From contig JAVBKU010000028.1 of NCBI GenBank assembly GCA_031553875.1, positions 1 to 13,945 on the forward strand: a stretch of 13,945 bases of DNA, given 5' to 3'. Position 1 is the stretch's first letter; every line of letters begins with the position of its first letter. The position numbers and the translations under genes are program-made. This DNA is from JAVBKU01 sp031553875. Its GTDB lineage: Bacteria; Bacteroidota; Bacteroidia; Bacteroidales; Rikenellaceae. Shown here piece by piece: positions 12,940 to 13,945 of this stretch. The notes beneath the pieces are model-generated. The model saw only the letters and a list, made by a program, of their open reading frames with translations, was not told the DNA's origin and ran no database searches.

Positions 12940-13401
12940 ATGGACAAAATAGCTATCGGCAGTGACCACGCCGGCTACGAGATGAAGGAATTTTTGGTGG
13001 GCTACCTCGGCGCCCTGGGCTACGAGGTGTTCGACCTGGGATGTTTCTCGCCCGAGAGTTGCGACTATCCTGACGTGATGCACCCGCTGGCCGAAGAGAT
13101 CGAGAAAGGCGGTTATATGTGCGGTGTAGCGATGTGCGGCAGTGGCAACGGCGTGGCCATGACGCTCAACAAGCATAAGGGAATCCGCGCGGCGCTGTGC
13201 TGGCAGCCGGAACTGGCCTTCCTCGCCCGCGCGCACAACGACGCCAACGTGTGCGTACTACCCGCGCGCTTTATCGACAATCAGGAGGCCACGGTCATAG
13301 TAGACAGGTTCCTATCCTCGCCTTTCGAGGGCGGACGCCATCAGCGCAGGGTCGATAAGATTCCCGTCGCGGGAGACTGCAAGTGCGAGTGCGGAAAGTA
13401 G
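12940..13401 (+). CDS. rpiB: Ribose-5-phosphate isomerase B
   Basis: 153 residues, usual length for RpiB, which interconverts ribose 5-phosphate and ribulose 5-phosphate in the pentose phosphate pathway. Motifs: IAIGSDHAGYEMK (4-16, D9 and H10), CDYPDVMHPLAEEI (41-54), the active-site loop GVAMCGSGNGVAMTLNK (62-78) with catalytic Cys66, GIRAALC (81-87) and ARAHNDANVCVLPAR (96-110, H99). After the normal C-terminal helix (FLSSPFEGGRHQRRVDKI) there is an extra Cys-rich tail ending CKCECGK (C147, C149, C151), which is not part of the catalytic fold. An 87-bp gap separates it from the SRPBCC gene, with no clear terminator there. A strong hairpin follows the stop. Confidence 0.95.
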   Translation: MDKIAIGSDHAGYEMKEFLVGYLGALGYEVFDLGCFSPESCDYPDVMHPLAEEIEKGGYMCGVAMCGSGNGVAMTLNKHKGIRAALCWQPELAFLARAHNDANVCVLPARFIDNQEATVIVDRFLSSPFEGGRHQRRVDKIPVAGDCKCECGK

Positions 13402-13448
13402 CGTTGTACCGAACGCGTAGTTCACGCGTGTGACATTATGCAAAAAAT

Positions 13449-13476
13449 GGCGGCCTGCACTTGTGTGCAGGCCGCC
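13449..13476 (+). terminator. Perfect 12-bp hairpin terminator after rpiB
   Basis: GGCGGCCTGCAC (13449-13460) is the exact reverse complement of GTGCAGGCCGCC (13465-13476), loop TTGT. It is preceded by an A run and followed by ttaatatt. It lies 47 bp after the rpiB stop. Confidence 0.85.
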
Positions 13477-13510
13477 TTAATATTATACGGCGAAGCCGAC
13501 TTTTTACTTC

Positions 13511-13674
13511 CCGCCAATTGCGCGATATTCACGCCCGGACAGGGGTCGAAGGAATCCGTTAAAAAACGACGCTGTGTCTAACGACTGTTAGCGGGGACGA
13601 AGGTCCCGCTAAAAAGGAGAAGTTCGACGTTTTAGGATGTACGAAGACTCCTGTCAGTGAATACCAGCAGGCGG
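13511..13674 (-). repeat. 164-bp structured repeat element, copy C
   Basis: Reverse complement of copy A (8069-8231) from CCGCC to GGCGG, with roughly 95% identity by eye. Differences counted are about eight substitutions, all transitions, plus one extra base near the 3' end. The internal TTAGCGGG/CCCGCTAA hairpin is unchanged, and the CGTTAAA/TTTAACG stem becomes CGTTAGA/TTTAACG, still pairing through a G-T wobble. It sits 34 bp after the rpiB terminator. Confidence 0.85.
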
Positions 13675-13945
13675 GCGTCACAGACGCTTTAAGGGTTGAG
13701 AATTGAATCACTATCAGATATTATATCGTATCAACTCTATCCGTGTGCCGGTAGGCTCCCTTTTGTGTACACAAAAGGTACAGAGAGAAATATTATTACA
13801 ACTCCCTACTTTTGGCATTGCCCCAAAAGTAGGCAAAAGGTCTAGCCGCGTCTTCTGCCGGGGTCTCTTCCGGGAGCTTCCCTCGTTACACGATAACTGA
13901 GGGTGATCTCCCTTACGAGACCTATTTCCGGCAGAAGCCCGAAGC
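13675..13945. other. Gene-free end region with a series of hairpins
   Basis: No credible gene is seen. The stretch holds a perfect 20-base palindrome CCTTTTGTGTACACAAAAGG (13759-13778), a hairpin CCTACTTTTGG (13805-13815) with CCAAAAGTAGG (13823-13833), and a long nested hairpin (13852-13937). A 65-codon open frame across 13703-13900 runs through all these palindromes and is taken as chance. Confidence 0.6.
13852..13937. repeat. Long nested hairpin, 86 bases
   Basis: Five stems pair in nested order: CTTCTGCCGG (13852-13861) with CCGGCAGAAG (13928-13937); GGTCTC (13862-13867) with GAGACC (13917-13922); GGGAG (13872-13876) with CTCCC (13908-13912); CCCTC (13880-13884) with GAGGG (13899-13903); and GTTA with TAAC at the tip. 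Whether it continues or repeats beyond the window is unknown. Confidence 0.65.

Noticed and set aside
13703..13900. 65-codon plus-strand open frame near the window end
   Set aside because: It crosses three palindromes and a long hairpin and has no protein-like features.

Overview
The window looks like a chromosomal stretch of a Bacteroidales bacterium, plausibly Rikenellaceae/Alistipes-like. This is inferred from three things: several genes preceded by TAnnTTTG-type -7 elements, mostly without Shine-Dalgarno sequences; a TraR/DksA protein with the two-cysteine zinc finger usual in Bacteroidetes; and the style and order of the housekeeping genes. No taxonomic search was possible.

Layout. Positions 1-4000 hold the 3' end of ileS, a secreted GH29 alpha-L-fucosidase, a TraR/DksA-family regulator and RNase HI. 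The fucosidase is isolated by strong hairpin terminators on both sides. At 4103-5005 there is an orphan protein-kinase-fold gene. Positions 5286-7988 form a tight five-gene, phage-like, plus-strand cassette: a small beta-rich protein, a collagen-like tail fibre, a membrane-anchored coiled-coil protein, an M15 peptidase endolysin and a lipoprotein with a C-terminal membrane helix that resembles a unimolecular spanin. It reads as the distal tail and lysis end of a phage, with no capsid, portal, terminase or integrase in view. Positions 8662-10962 (minus) encode RNase R. Positions 11175-11783 (minus) encode a NUDIX hydrolase that diverges, with only 3 bp between start codons, from pyrE, which is followed at 4 bp by an SRPBCC protein. 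RpiB closes the coding part at 13401.

The most unusual content is non-coding. (1) A ~163-bp element with CCGCC...GGCGG inverted ends occurs at 8069-8231 (plus) and 13511-13674 (minus). The copies differ by about eight substitutions, all transitions, plus one indel. A longer, diverged third copy lies tail-to-tail with the first, making a 460-bp composite with 67-bp inverted arms at 8068-8527. (2) A ~66-bp GC-rich two-hairpin element occurs at 5052-5117 and 11097-11165, with paired compensatory base changes. (3) Palindromes of the form CTTTTGTG-CACAAAAG flank or accompany the first family. (4) A long nested hairpin lies at 13852-13937. These repeats bracket the phage-like cassette and sit in the gene-free stretches 5006-5285, 7989-8661 and 13402-13945.
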